A stretch of 64,000 bases of DNA from assembly GCA_030280995.1 (NCBI GenBank), contig JASXTE010000014.1, forward strand, positions 7,375,656 to 7,439,655. The letters are read 5' to 3'. Under the pieces are notes generated by a model, which searched no databases, had not been told where the DNA came from, and saw only the letters and a list, made by a program, of their open reading frames with translations. This document shows, one piece after another, positions 1-11,400 of this stretch. The translations under genes were made by a program, and so were the position numbers. Numbering within the stretch: position 1 is the stretch's first letter; the number at the start of each line of letters is the position of its first letter. Source of the DNA: Hemileia vastatrix (taxonomy: Eukaryota > Basidiomycota > Pucciniomycetes > Pucciniales > Zaghouaniaceae).

Positions 1-3000
1 AAATCTGTCATTATCTTTATATTCTAAACCAAAGGCACAATACCTTCTAATCATATCTTCCAGAGTTTGAATCATTCTTTCAGCTAGACCATCAGTCTGA
101 GGATGGTGAGCTGTAGATAATTTTAACTCACAGCCACAAATATCCATCAAAGAGGTCCAAAACTCAGAAGTGAATTTTGGATCCCTATCAGAGATAATGG
201 CTTTTGGAAAACCAATAATATTAAACATGTAAGACCACCATAAGAAAGCTAATTCTTTGGTGGATACATCTTTGTGGGTTGGAATAAATTTGCACATTTT
301 TGTGAATCTATCAACTATTACCCAACAAGAGTTAAAGCTGTCTTTACCTGCAACAGGAAGACCAGTGACAAAATCCATATTAATGATTTGCCAGGGAGCA
401 CTAGGTGCTTCAATATGTTGTAATAACCCTGCTCTCTTGCCTGTTAACTTTTTAGATTTTTGGCAGGAATCACAAGATTCAACATATAATTTTGTGTCTT
501 CAGACATATTAGCCCACCATGCAGTGTTTTTGATTCTAATCAATGTTTTTTCAAGATCAAAATGACCAGCTAATATGTCATCATGACAAAGTTTGAGGAT
601 AGTTTCTTTCATTGAAGGAGGAATAACAATTACATTGGTAAGCTTCCTTCTATAATATATATAACCATCTTCAATAGAAAACTTTCCTTTATTTAAAGCA
701 TTTTGGTATTTTGCAGGAAGAGTTTTTATTAATGCTTGAATTGAAGCATTCTTAGGATCATTCAAAATAGTAACTAATTTATTTAAGTCAGAATCTTTAT
801 CATATGAATCCAGTATTAACTGTAATAACTCTTCTTCCATATCAACTATAAATATACCATGTATATGAACAGTGTCATCCTCAGGTACATAAGCAGGATT
901 GGAGTCATTATTTGGCAGAGGCAATCTGGAGAGCATATCAACATTAGAGTGAACATTTCCAGCTCTGTGGATAATAGTCATCCTTCCTCTGTATTCCTGA
1001 ACAGCAAGTTGCCACCTGAACATATGTCTGTTAGGTGTTTTGAGGTTTAAGAGAGATTTCACAGCACTACAGTCAGTTACCAACTCAAATTTTTGGTCAT
1101 CCAAGTAGTAATGAAGTTTCTCAAGAGCCCAAACAACTGCTAAGCACTCCAATTGAGTGGCACCATATTTCAATTCACTATTCCTTAAGGTTCTTGAAAT
1201 ATAACAAATTACAACCTCTGAGGATTTATCATTAATAATTTGCTTTTGGTGAAGGGCAGCACCCAGACCAATAAAGCTAGCATCTGTATAAAGTACAAAT
1301 GGCTTGTTAAAATCTGGGAGAGCCAATATAGGGGCTGACATTAAGCAATTTTTCAATGTATTAAAAGCTTTTTGACAGTCATCATTCCAGAGAAAAGCAA
1401 CATCTTTTCTGGTTAGTTTTGTAAGAGGCAAGGCTATGACCTGATAATTTTTAATATATTGTCTATAATAGCCAAACATACCTAAAAAACTTTGGATTTC
1501 TCTTACAGAAGTTGGTGCTTTCACATTTTGAATGGCAGCAACTTTATTATGGTCTACACAAATTTGTAAGCCTGACACAACATGGCCAAGGACTTTCAAA
1601 GATTGAAAACCAAATTTACACTTTTTTAAAGATAAGGTCATATTGATTTCATCCATTTTTTGGAAAACTCTATTTAAGTGAATCATATGTTCATCAAAAG
1701 TTTTAGAAAAAACAATAATATCATCAATATAAACCATGAGCCAACCTTCAATAATTTCTTGATGGAAAGTGTTATCCATGACTTTTTGGAAAACTGAAGG
1801 AGCATTTTTAGGGCCAAATGGCATCCTAACATACTTATATATTCCCATATGAGTAGCAATAAGCAAAAAATTTTGAGAATTTTTCTCAACTGGAACTTGA
1901 TGATAACCTTTATTACCATCCAGACAACTAATAAATTTTGCACCTTGCAAGGTAGCATGTATTGAATTAATTCTGGGTAAAGGATAAATATCATCAACAG
2001 TATAAGTATTTAAAGCTCTGTAATCTCCACATAATCTAGCTTTATCTTTTTCATATGAAATCAAGACTGGGGAGATGACACAATATTTGGGGGTGACATT
2101 CACTTTCTCAATGATATTCATTTTCAATAATGTTTCAATATTATCTTCAATATCGTTTCTTTTTGATGGAGAAGCAGGATATGGTTTTTTCTTAAGGGAA
2201 GGAGGAATATCACTCAAATTACAGGATAAGGTAATTTTCATCTCTTCCTGAACAATTCCCAAGACATGAGAACCATGAGCAAAAGCCATAGGGAAAGAGG
2301 TAATAGAGGCAACAATAGAATCCTTTTGTTCATTAGTCAAATGATCACCAAAAGAAGCGGTATTTATTTCATGTAATAAATCATCCATTTCAGTTGTTGT
2401 TCTACCTTTACATTGGGTCAGTGAGTTACAAGATTTCAACAAATGCCCAGAAGGTTTAGGAGAAGAAATTTTGAATTTTCTTTTCCCATTCATTCCTAAG
2501 GTAAAGCAATTATTTGCTGGGTCTAGTTTCACACCAAACATGGTTAAAATATCATTTCCCATAATAAACCAATTGCTCAAATTATCATTTTTCATGACAA
2601 CAAACTCACAAATAGCTCTGACAAAACCACCATTATATTTGAAGAATACAGAGGTTTTGTATTTGCCAATAGGAAATAAGGTAGAACCATACCCTCTCCA
2701 TTTTTCAGAAGTTATAGGCAATAATTTACTTAAATATTCCTTATCCACTGAAGCCAAAGCTTTTTCAGATACTACACTTCCTCCAGCACCAGAATCAAGA
2801 ACAACATCAACATTTTTACCATTAATGATAACAGGTGCCTTTAAAGGGGATATGGGAATAGAATTGTTAGTAATATCTTTAATTATCTCAGCATTTTCTA
2901 CTGAAGATAAATTCAATACACAATCTTCAGATATATTATTTAAATAATGGACATCATGTTCCAACATTAAAACATCTCTAACAGATTCATTGTCATAGGA

Positions 3001-3531
3001 GATATTACTTTCACAGTCACTGGAAGAATTATTGACATCAAGTTCAACTTCATCAGTGTCTTCATTTTGTTCAACAAGATGAATTTTCTTGTTACAAACA
3101 TGACCCTTCTGCCACGGGTTGTTACATTTATAACAAGTATTTGTTGCATATTTTTTAGGTGCAACTGGGGCAGAGGGTTTACCAGATTTTTCTGGGAGCT
3201 TTATAGAAGGTTTATTCTGATCATTATAAGATTTACTAAGGTAATTCTTTGGTTCATATCTATGGTTGAGTAGTACTTCATTACAGATATTAATGAAAGA
3301 AGAATTTTCCCTTACATGCTCAGTTCTAGCAACAATCAAATCCCTAAGAGAATTTGGTAATTTATACAAGATTTTATCTCTCCAAACATCATAATCCATC
3401 TTTGGATCAATTGCTCTAAGGATTTTAGTTATTTTCATCAGAAAAACAATGGGCTTTTCAACAGAGGAGGATACATATCTAGTATTCTCATACAGTCTTT
3501 GCTGAGCTAACCTGAATTTTGAACCACCAAA
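1..3531 (-). CDS. pol: Pol polyprotein of gypsy element 1 (3' end outside the window)
   Basis: Continuous with gag in the same frame after the TAG at 3532, and open to base 1. In order: CCHC-like zinc knuckle (CYKCNNPWQKGHVC, about 3150-3100); aspartic protease with VLDSGAGGSVVSE (about 2800); reverse transcriptase with the catalytic MVYIDDIIVFSKTF (about 1735-1695); RNase H with FVLYTDASFIGLGAALHQ (about 1300); integrase zinc-binding HH...CDSCQ segment (about 590-470) and catalytic core with MDFVTG, ISDRDPKF (about 190) and the HPQTDGLAERMIQTLE stretch (about 110-70). This is the standard Ty3/gypsy order. The missing C-terminus would contain a chromodomain if it matches element 2. Confidence 0.9.
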
Positions 3532-5457
3532 CTAATTCTCAATCAAGGATTTCCAATCATTCCATGTATAATGATTGTTATCTAAGAGGACAGATTCATA
3601 CCACATCAAGGCTACATTGGAAAATAAAGAAATTAGCTTAGAAACAATTTCCTCATCAGGTAGTTTATAAGATCTCTTTAAATTATCAATTCTTTGGATA
3701 AAGTGTTGCCAATCAGAGGAAGAATCACCATCAAAGGTAGGATATTGGTCTAACTTAGGCCAATTTTTCTGACTACTGGGATGGTCCACTTTTTGATTTG
3801 AATTATTCATTAGTAATAATTCCTGAAGTTTAGCCAGGTGTTCAGAAATTTCATTATTTACAGAAACAGCTGGTGCATGACCATTACAAGATTTTTTGCT
3901 AGTAGCAAAAGATTTTACAGACTCATTGTCAGTTTGTTTAATGGTTGAAATATGAGGAAGAAAGGATGAACTTTGTTCAGGTTTTTTCCCTTTATTTTTA
4001 TGCAGCTTACTGGCAGAAATCTCATTTAATTCATTATTGATGGTTAAGGTTGAGAACTTTTCCTGTAGGTCAGACACATAGTTTCTTATTCTTGGAATTT
4101 CAGACATCTGGTCATTCACTTTTGCAAGAGATAGAACATTTCTGTCCTCAGAAACTGAGTGTTTGGTACTTAGTGCATGGAAGTCATTTTTTAGTTTCTT
4201 CAACTCATTTTGTAGAGATTTTATTTCATTTTTGAATGAATAATTTTCCTCAATAAGGGGTTTCAATTCACTCAATGTTTTATGCAGACTGATATTTCTA
4301 TCTGAGATAGCTCTATGGTCACTTCTTATTTGTTTTTGTTGACTAAGAACAATATTCAAGGTTTCTTTGATTTTTAAATAAGCTGTATCTTGTACAGAAG
4401 AACTCACTTTACATTGCAAGTGTAAATTATTTAATCTATCATTTTCATGGATTAACACATCTCTCACATGTTTGTCTTTCACAATATTAAAATCAAGGGT
4501 ATCTTTCAATATTTCCTCAGAAGTTTTTTCAATTAAGTTATAGATTTCAGGGGGAACAGAATCATTTTTACTTGCAAGAGAAGGATTAATTAAAGATGTA
4601 GAAGTTAAATGTAAAGGTTCATCAAATGACAATTTGCTAATTACATCAATAGGGCTACTAGTTACAGGAAGCTGTCTTTTAACAGGTTTAACTGTTCTTT
4701 CACCATGTTCAATAATATTACCTGCAGAAGAAGATTTATTAGAAAACATACCCAAGTGACTATCAACCAAATTACTTACCATGGCAGAGGAGGAAACTTC
4801 CCCTGGGACTGGGTTTGGGATTGTGCTTGGGCCTTCTTTCTCCTGCTTTGTTGGTAGGGATGAGGAGGTGGATGGAAATTGGGTGTTCTGGATGGGCCAG
4901 GCTGATGATGAGGAGGGTGTTGCACATTCTGTTGGTAGTGACTCATTAGATAATCCCATTTCCATTGCTCTACTTCCATAGTATTTGGATTTTGGATGGT
5001 TGAGCTGGGTGGCTGTGAAGGTTGAGCCTGAAATTGAAGCTGATTGGGAGGCAATTGAGGAGGGGCCTGGGCCTGAATCTGGTTCCTGAGTTCTTGGACC
5101 TGATCCCACAATGTGTCTACCTTTGCTTTGTACGTCATATTTTCTGTCTTCAACTCTTTTATATGACTGGAGAGGTTGCTGATTTGTTGTGGCAGAGGAA
5201 GCTTTTTTATTTTGAAGCCTTTTGGAAGACCTTCTTGAGGCACTAGAGGCTTTACTTCCTTCTGTGGTACTGGGGGAAGGGGGTTTGGTTTGTTTGCATT
5301 TCCTGTCATTTCCACATCCTGCAGTATGAGAATTCTTTGTGTTAGCATAAGATTTTTTATGACCAACTTTAGAAGAACTTACAGTGTCAGCATCATAGTC
5401 AATTTCTATCTCATCCACTTGCATGTTATCCATTTTTTCTGTCAAATTGTTGGACAT
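3532..5457 (-). CDS. gag: Gag of gypsy element 1 (unspliced frame), ended by an in-frame amber codon
   Basis: 641-codon frame beginning MSNNLTEKMD. Residues 25-240 are Ser/Pro/Gln-rich low-complexity sequence. Residues about 330-480 form a predicted coiled coil. The C-terminal part (NWPKLDQYPTFDGDSSSDW and ALMWYESVLL) is the retrotransposon Gag capsid-like domain, which pairs with nucleic acid in the virus-like particle. The TAG at 3532-3534 lies inside that domain; elements 2 and 3 have CAA (Gln) there, and the frame continues into pol directly after it, so it looks like a CAG-to-TAG mutation rather than a gag/pol boundary. The first 216 codons overlap a second conserved frame reached by splicing (separate entry). 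Start: first ATG after the leader, matching elements 2 and 3. Confidence 0.85.
   Translation of the reverse strand: MSNNLTEKMDNMQVDEIEIDYDADTVSSSKVGHKKSYANTKNSHTAGCGNDRKCKQTKPPSPSTTEGSKASSASRRSSKRLQNKKASSATTNQQPLQSYKRVEDRKYDVQSKGRHIVGSGPRTQEPDSGPGPSSIASQSASISGSTFTATQLNHPKSKYYGSRAMEMGLSNESLPTECATPSSSSAWPIQNTQFPSTSSSLPTKQEKEGPSTIPNPVPGEVSSSAMVSNLVDSHLGMFSNKSSSAGNIIEHGERTVKPVKRQLPVTSSPIDVISKLSFDEPLHLTSTSLINPSLASKNDSVPPEIYNLIEKTSEEILKDTLDFNIVKDKHVRDVLIHENDRLNNLHLQCKVSSSVQDTAYLKIKETLNIVLSQQKQIRSDHRAISDRNISLHKTLSELKPLIEENYSFKNEIKSLQNELKKLKNDFHALSTKHSVSEDRNVLSLAKVNDQMSEIPRIRNYVSDLQEKFSTLTINNELNEISASKLHKNKGKKPEQSSSFLPHISTIKQTDNESVKSFATSKKSCNGHAPAVSVNNEISEHLAKLQELLLMNNSNQKVDHPSSQKNWPKLDQYPTFDGDSSSDWQHFIQRIDNLKRSYKLPDEEIVSKLISLFSNVALMWYESVLLDNNHYTWNDWKSLIEN
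4776..5457 (-). CDS. Spliced overlapping ORF in gag of element 1: coiled-coil protein, 205 aa
   Basis: Model: exon 1 5457-5383 (25 codons), intron 5382-5319 (64 nt), exon 2 5318-4776 (180 codons and TAA). The intron has donor GTAAGT, a GCTAAC branch-site match and acceptor CTGCAG. It joins the gag start to a different frame, giving ...YDADT then DVEMTGNANK. Exon 2 holds a heptad-like coiled coil (QQISNLSSHIKELKTENM), then a Pro/Gln-rich stretch, a WKWDYL motif, a basic patch SRRKK and a C-terminal PLPW. Elements 2 and 3 have an intron at the same codon position and conserve this frame strongly. No known family is recognised; an accessory or Gag-like assembly protein is an inference. The unspliced frame is open over the same bases. 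Confidence 0.65.
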
Positions 5458-6088
5458 ACTAGTGGGAAGATTAATATTTTACTTTTTACTTTATAAAAAA
5501 AAAATAATCAAAGTTAGTCAATAATTTGCTCCAAATAATATAAAAAAAAAATTTTTTAATTAATTAAATTATAGAAAAAATAACTTTCAATATAAAGTAA
5601 TAATTAAAAAATTAATTTATTTTTTTTTTAAAAAAATGGATTGCAAGTTTAAATTGGGAATAACAAGTTAGTTAATTCAACCAATTAATTACCAATATTA
5701 AATATGGCAATATATTGGGACTAAGCACAATGTACTTTTAAGTCAACCAAAAATTAACAATAATTAATAATAAAAAAAAATTAAATTAATAATTCAATTT
5801 GTATTAATAATAATGTCAATTCTTCTAGGACTAAGAGGATTTAACACTCTATAATGGTCAACTAGGAAAAAAAAAAAAATTTTAAAAATTGAACACTTAC
5901 ACTCAGTGAATCAGCAATTAAGCCACAATCACTGTTATTGCAATAAAAATATAGTAATATGAGTGAGAGGCGCAAAGGTGAACTTACTATAGTGATCGAA
6001 AAATCACTTCAAAATAATATAAAAATTAATATTATATAAACCTAATATGTCGAACCCAAGTTCGAAACACAGTCGCGGCAAAAGTTTC
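5458..6088 (-). other. Untranslated leader and candidate primer-binding site of gypsy element 1
   Basis: No coding frame. Next to the LTR, bases 6050-6080 read on the plus strand like a tRNA 3' half: a T-loop-like GTTCGAAAC followed by AGTCGCGGCA. The equivalent place in element 2 (60487-60508) has GGTTCAATTCC followed by TGTTCGCAGCA. A tRNA primer site is therefore likely, but a terminal CCA complement is not exact in either copy. The rest is AT-rich. Confidence 0.5.
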
Positions 6089-7312
6089 GTTTTGCTAGGT
6101 GGTCCGTGCGTTTTGTCGTTCGTCGCCAGGCTTCGATCGTCGTCGTCGTTTGGAAAGGCCCTCAGTTGTCGGCCGGTCGTCTAGAAGAAGGAGAAAATAG
6201 AAGAAGGAATGAGAGGAAGAGAAGGAGGAAAAAAGTATGGGTAATAAAAAAAATAAAATTTAATAAAACTATTTAATTTATTGATAGAAAAACAACGATA
6301 AGTGAGCTGGGAGGTGACAACAACTTGGTTTTATTAATATTAATATTATTTAAGTAAGAGTTCTGCGCGGCAACCAAAATAATTACTATCAGACTTAGAG
6401 CAACCTTTAAATTGTTATATAAAATTTTAATTAGAATTTTATTACTAATAAAAAGAATATAAACGTAATATAAAAATTGTATTTAAATTGTTGAGTGTAT
6501 AATAAGTGATAAGGCTACAGGGGATTATCCAAGGCCCTTTTATAGGCAATGGGTCCTCTGAAGCGCTACTATATCAGTAAATACAATGATTAGAAAGGAA
6601 TAAAACAAATATATCAAAAAGAGTAAATGAAACATAACAATATAGAGAAAAACATGAAACAATTAATTAAAAGCCCAATTAAGAATCCAATTTCCCCGCC
6701 ATTAATCCCCAAATCAGTAAGTGACAATAGTAAATAACTAAACAAGAGTGGAAACATAGGAACTATGAGAAATATAATTCCCAACAGATGGTCCATCCTG
6801 ATTAGAGGACATTTTAAGTGAAACAAAAAATAATTTGACGCAACAAAACAATCAATTAATCTCAATTTAGTTCAAATTAATTTATTTGTTTTTTTCTAAC
6901 ACAATTAAGGGTCAAAAGAAGCGTCCTTAATAATTGTTTAGTGTCATATGAGAGGTATTAGTTAATATATAAATTTAAGTAATTAATTTAAATATATTAT
7001 AAATCAAATTTACACTTGTAATTATAATATATGTTTTTTTTTTAATTAATTAAATATAAATTTATAATTATTAAATATATAAAAATGCGCCATTATTTGT
7101 AGAATATATTATATTATGCTCAATTTAATTGTATATAAAAATATATATAACCAATAAATTTAATGTAACATTTGTATATAATAAAATTCTTATATAATTT
7201 CATTATGTAATAAAATATTAAGTTATATTCATTAAATACAAGTTTTACCCACTCTTTAAGGTTTTATAATTTATATATTATTTACTGGACTCCTGGAATA
7301 GCCTGGCTGACA
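6089..7312 (-). repeat. 5' LTR of gypsy element 1
   Basis: On the minus strand it opens with TGTCAGCCAGGCTATTCCAG at 7312, the same TGTCAGCC start seen at 25448, 20796, 36105, 53531 and 61435. It contains a TATA box in the context GCCTATAAAAGGGCC. The outer edge is exact; the inner edge near 6089 is estimated from the position of the tRNA-like primer site. It is the same LTR type as the one at 52258-53531: both carry GGCCGGTCGTCTAGAAG near the inner end. Confidence 0.8.
6538..6544 (-). promoter_or_regulatory. TATA box of the element 1 LTR
   Basis: TATAAAA on the minus strand within GCCTATAAAAGGGCC, about 770 bases into the LTR. The same core occurs in the other TGTCAGCC LTRs, and its direction gives their orientation. 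Confidence 0.6.
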
Positions 7313-7403
7313 CCTTTTTTCTCTCTTTTCCTTTCTTTTTCTCCTCATTTTCTTTTTCTTTATCTCTACTTTCTCTTTCTTTTCTCATCTCCTTACTACT
7401 TCG

Positions 7404-8444
7404 ATGATGCCATCCAATCAACAACCAACTCCTCAAGACTACGATACGCCAACCTCTCGTCCAATACCTAGTTATCCACAATGACCACCTCAGGACAACA
7501 CCACAAACGAAAAAGAAGCCCAAATTCATGATGAAGATGCACCCAATCCGCGTGTGCTACTGAGAATAAAAGAAGACTTGTATATTCTGGACAGCATTGT
7601 CAAGGCAAGGATGCTACTGAAAGACTGGCAACATACATTATAAGACAATGGTTTGAATTTCTGCGAGTGGCATAGAGAAATACAAGGCTTCATCAGTGAC
7701 TTCACTGGTGAAACCAACTTTCTAGAGCGAAAAGGAGCCTCAAAAACCTCCATCAAAGAATGAATAGGTCAAGCAATACTGATCAATTCTGTTGGGCCGG
7801 AAATGAGATCTCAAATTATTGATGTGGCACCAAGCACAACTACTTTTCAACATATTAAAAGTGTGTTCAACACCATTTCTAGAGTGGCTCAACTTAATGC
7901 TATAGAGAGACTGATCAATCTTCATTCTAAAGAATGTGACAATCCTATAGAATTGATGAACAAATTTCGAGATGCGTGTGCTTGCTTATGGGCTCAAGGA
8001 CTCAGTGAAAATGATATCTTAGGCTGTCTTTGCCAACAAATCATTCAAGACAACCCATGATTCAGCTCAGAAGTCCTCAAAGAAACAGAACAGCTATGCA
8101 AATCAGACAAGTCAATTACTGTTGTAGTTCTCAACAAAATCTTCTGTACTACTTGGGAAAGACTTAAACATGATGATAAACTTCTGAATACTACTACTAC
8201 TAATACTACTGTCACTGCAAATGAATCTTCTGCTTCTGTTTCTGCTAAGCTACCTCTCTCTGACTCTGGTTCTGTCAATGTCTATGAATCTAATGCTGCT
8301 ACTCAAAGATCTCCAGGCAACTGCTATATCTGTAACTCATAAAGTCATCTGCAAGCCAACTGTCCTAAACAAACCCTCAACAACCGTACCAACTACAACT
8401 CCTTTTTCCAAAATAGAAAAGCTGGCTATAGCACACACTACCCA
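7404..8444 (+). pseudogene. gag: Copia Gag, broken by five nonsense codons
   Basis: In frame with the downstream pol. The frame starts ATGATGCCATCCAATCAACA and shows UBN2-type Gag features: an LLKDWQHTL-like helix, VAPSTTTFQHIKSVF, AQLNAIERLINLHSKE, and ENDILGCLCQQI. A zinc knuckle CYICNSxSHLQANC lies near 8320-8365, with its own stop. In-frame stops sit near 7485, 7641, 7761, 8058 and 8340. All are TAA or TGA, each one C-to-T or G-to-A change from a sense codon such as CAA, CGA or TGG. No frameshift was seen, so decay is by point mutation. Confidence 0.8.
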
Positions 8445-11400
8445 ATGGTAGTACTGCCCTCTATAATACAACCAATAATCGTTCCAAAAAACAATCCCCC
8501 ACCCAAGCCAAATCTACCCATCCATCAGAGGCCCACCCAACAGAAAATGGATTCTTACCGCCCAATTTATCCTCAACGACAAACAAACCGTCACAACACC
8601 TCACAACCACCTCAAGCTAAATCTGCTTCAGCACAAATAGTAGAACTCACTGATGACTCCCCAGAAGCATCTGCAGCTGCATTTGCTAGAATGCAACTCT
8701 CAGATAATGAAGCGTACTCAGAAAACCCTATTTTTGACACAGGTGAAACTCATCATCTTTCTGGTAATCTAAATGAGTTAGTTGATTTTCTCCCCCTGAA
8801 AACCCCCATTGCTTTGAAAGTGGCCACTAATGGTTCCTCTCCTCTCATTACAGGCAAAGGGACAATACGCTTCCGTGGTCTCAATGGGGAAATCATCAAT
8901 ATTAGACCAGTATACTACTGTGAAGATGCTAGAGGTACGCTAATCTCTCCAGCATCCCTAATCAAGAGTGGTGCTAACTTCAATGATTTTCTCATAAGCT
9001 ATCACGGCCTTCCAATTCTGTCAGCCATGTTCATCAATAGGAAATGGACATTTAATAGTCCAATTCATTATAATAATTTAAATATATCTTCTGATGTAAC
9101 TACTAAATTATCACATGCTGATCATACTAGAAATGAAATAAATGATTTACCTATACAACCAGCTATATTTAGTCTTGAGATCCCAACTAAGTATCCTGAA
9201 TTAAGAAAAAGAAACAAAGATGAAGAAATCCTCTACACTTGGCACTGCCTACTTGGCCATGCGAGTCTGAGACAAATACAAAGGATGTGCAAAGAGAGAA
9301 TGGTTCATGGCTTACCTGATAAACTGCCCAATGGAAATATTATATGTGACTCTTGCCAAATGTGCAAAAGTAGAAGACAATGTTTTCTTGAGTCAACTGG
9401 TAGAAAAGTTAACAAACTTGAAATAGTAACTATGGACTTAATTGGCCCAATTGAAGAGGAATCAGTTGATGGTGGTTTATATGCTTTAACCTTCAGAGAT
9501 TTAGCTACAACATACAGTGAGTGTCATGTCATCAAAAACAAATCTGAATCAACACATACTGTCATCAACATCATAACAAGATTGGAGAAACAGACAAATC
9601 AGAAGGTCAAAATAATTAGATCAGACAATGGAGGAGAATTCAACAATAAACTGATGGACATGTTCACAACAAAAAATGGAATAATACATGAAAAATCATT
9701 ACCATATTTTCATCAACAAAATGGAAATATTGAAAGATTTAATGGTACTCTTACAGAAATGCAAAGAACTATACTATTTGACAGTTGTCTCAGAAAAACC
9801 TTCTGGTCTTTTGCATTCAAATGGGCTTCATATCTCCTAAACAGAATACCCAACACTATTTGCAACTTAATTACGCCCTATGAAGCACTCTTCAACACTA
9901 AACCGCAAATAGATATTCTTAGGAAATTCGGTGAAGTGGCTTATGTACACATACCTGAAGAGAAAAGGAAAAAGCTAGATGTCCGAGCAAGAAGATGGTA
10001 CACTGTAGATTTTCAAGCTGGTATGAAAGGCTGGATTTTTTGGGACCCAATAGAAAAGAAAATCTTAACATCTGCGTGGGCCAGCTTCAAAGATTGTGAA
10101 ACAAAAAGTGAAAATAAAATGTCCCTTAATTTTGTAATGAACAGTGAAAACACTCTAACCAACAGCAATCTCATACTAGGAAATTTTGATCTGGAAGAGC
10201 AAATGATTGAACAAGATTGTCTGGTGGAGGACATCCAAATAAATTGTGAATACTTTGCAACTCAGCTACCTAAAACATTTAAAGAAGCCTTACGATCTGA
10301 GAAGGGTGATGAATGGAAAAAAGCTTGTCAACAAGAAATAGATAACTTAACAAACATGAAGGTCTGGGAGAGAAAAGAACCACCTGAAGGAGCCAGAATA
10401 CTGGATGCTAGATGGGTTTTTGCAGAAAAGAAAGATGCATCAACAGGAAACACAAAACTGAAAGCTCGATACGTGGCAAAAGGTTTTAAACAAGTAAAAG
10501 GTATAGATTATTCTTCCACTTTTGCCCCAACTGCCTCATTTACAGCCCAAAGAATTATTCTCACAATTGCAGCAATGTATAACTGGCCAGTCCATGCTTT
10601 TGACGTCACAGCAGCATACCTACACAGTCCCATAGACGAAGAAGTATGGGTAAAGGACCCACCTGGCTTTGAAAGAAAAGATGGAAAAGTTTTCAAATTA
10701 CTCAAAGCTTTTTATGGCACATGTCAAGCAGCACGTTGCTGGTGGCAACATTTTGGACAGCAACTAAAAAACCTGGGTTATGAAATGTCATCCTATGACA
10801 ATAGCGTTTATTTTTTGAAGAATAACAACACAAAGGCTATGCTTTGGGTTCATGTTGACAATGGAATTGTAACTGGCAACAACAATGAGGTTCTGAAACA
10901 ACTTGAAAAAGATTTAAGCCAAACTCTCATCATCAAATGGCAAGATAGACTGGATGCAATAGTAGGCATCAAGATAGAAAGGAATGAAAGAGGATTTCAA
11001 CTTAGTCAAGAAAATTTGATAGATAGAATTTTAACAACTCATCATATAACAGGAATATGTCACCATCAACCACTGCCGACCAATATAGACCTTTTCACAG
11101 CCCCACCAAACCACCCAGCTACTAATCCAGGAGATTATCTGTCAATTATTGGTTCCTTGACTTATCTAACCACAGCAACTTGTCCTGATCTCAGTTTCTC
11201 TGTAAATCAATTGGCCAGACACTCTAAAAACCCCATTAACAAACACTGGAGAGCATTGAGACACTTACTCGGTTATTTTCAATATACATCCACAAAGAAA
11301 CTACACTTATATCCACTACCAACCTCACATACCATCAATCTTGATGTCTACTCAGATGCAAACTGGGGTGGGGAATTTTCAAGATCAACTGGAGGCATGA

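Larger units (their letters stand above)
1..7312 (-). mobile_element. Ty3/gypsy retrotransposon, element 1 (family I), cut by the left window edge
   Basis: Minus-strand LTR retrotransposon. From its 5' end it has a 5' LTR (7312 down to about 6089), a leader, gag (5457-3532) and pol running off the window at base 1 inside the integrase. Domain order protease, reverse transcriptase, RNase H, integrase defines Ty3/gypsy. Apart from one TAG codon the gag-pol frame is open throughout, so the copy is young. Its right edge abuts the 5' leader of a Ty1/copia element, suggesting it inserted there and that the copia 5' LTR lies outside the window. The 3' LTR is not visible. Confidence 0.93.

Noticed and set aside
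257..565. Plus-strand open frames across 1-5496 and 53581-59374
   Set aside because: They are antisense to the gypsy gag-pol frames, which carry all recognisable motifs.
4722..4779. A second GT-AG interval of exactly 58 nt in gag of element 1, with the same length in elements 2 and 3
   Set aside because: The spacing and a CAG|G acceptor look like an intron, but splicing gives the same stop codon in elements 1 and 3 and a frame clash with Gag in all copies. It is better explained as coding sequence of the unspliced frame.
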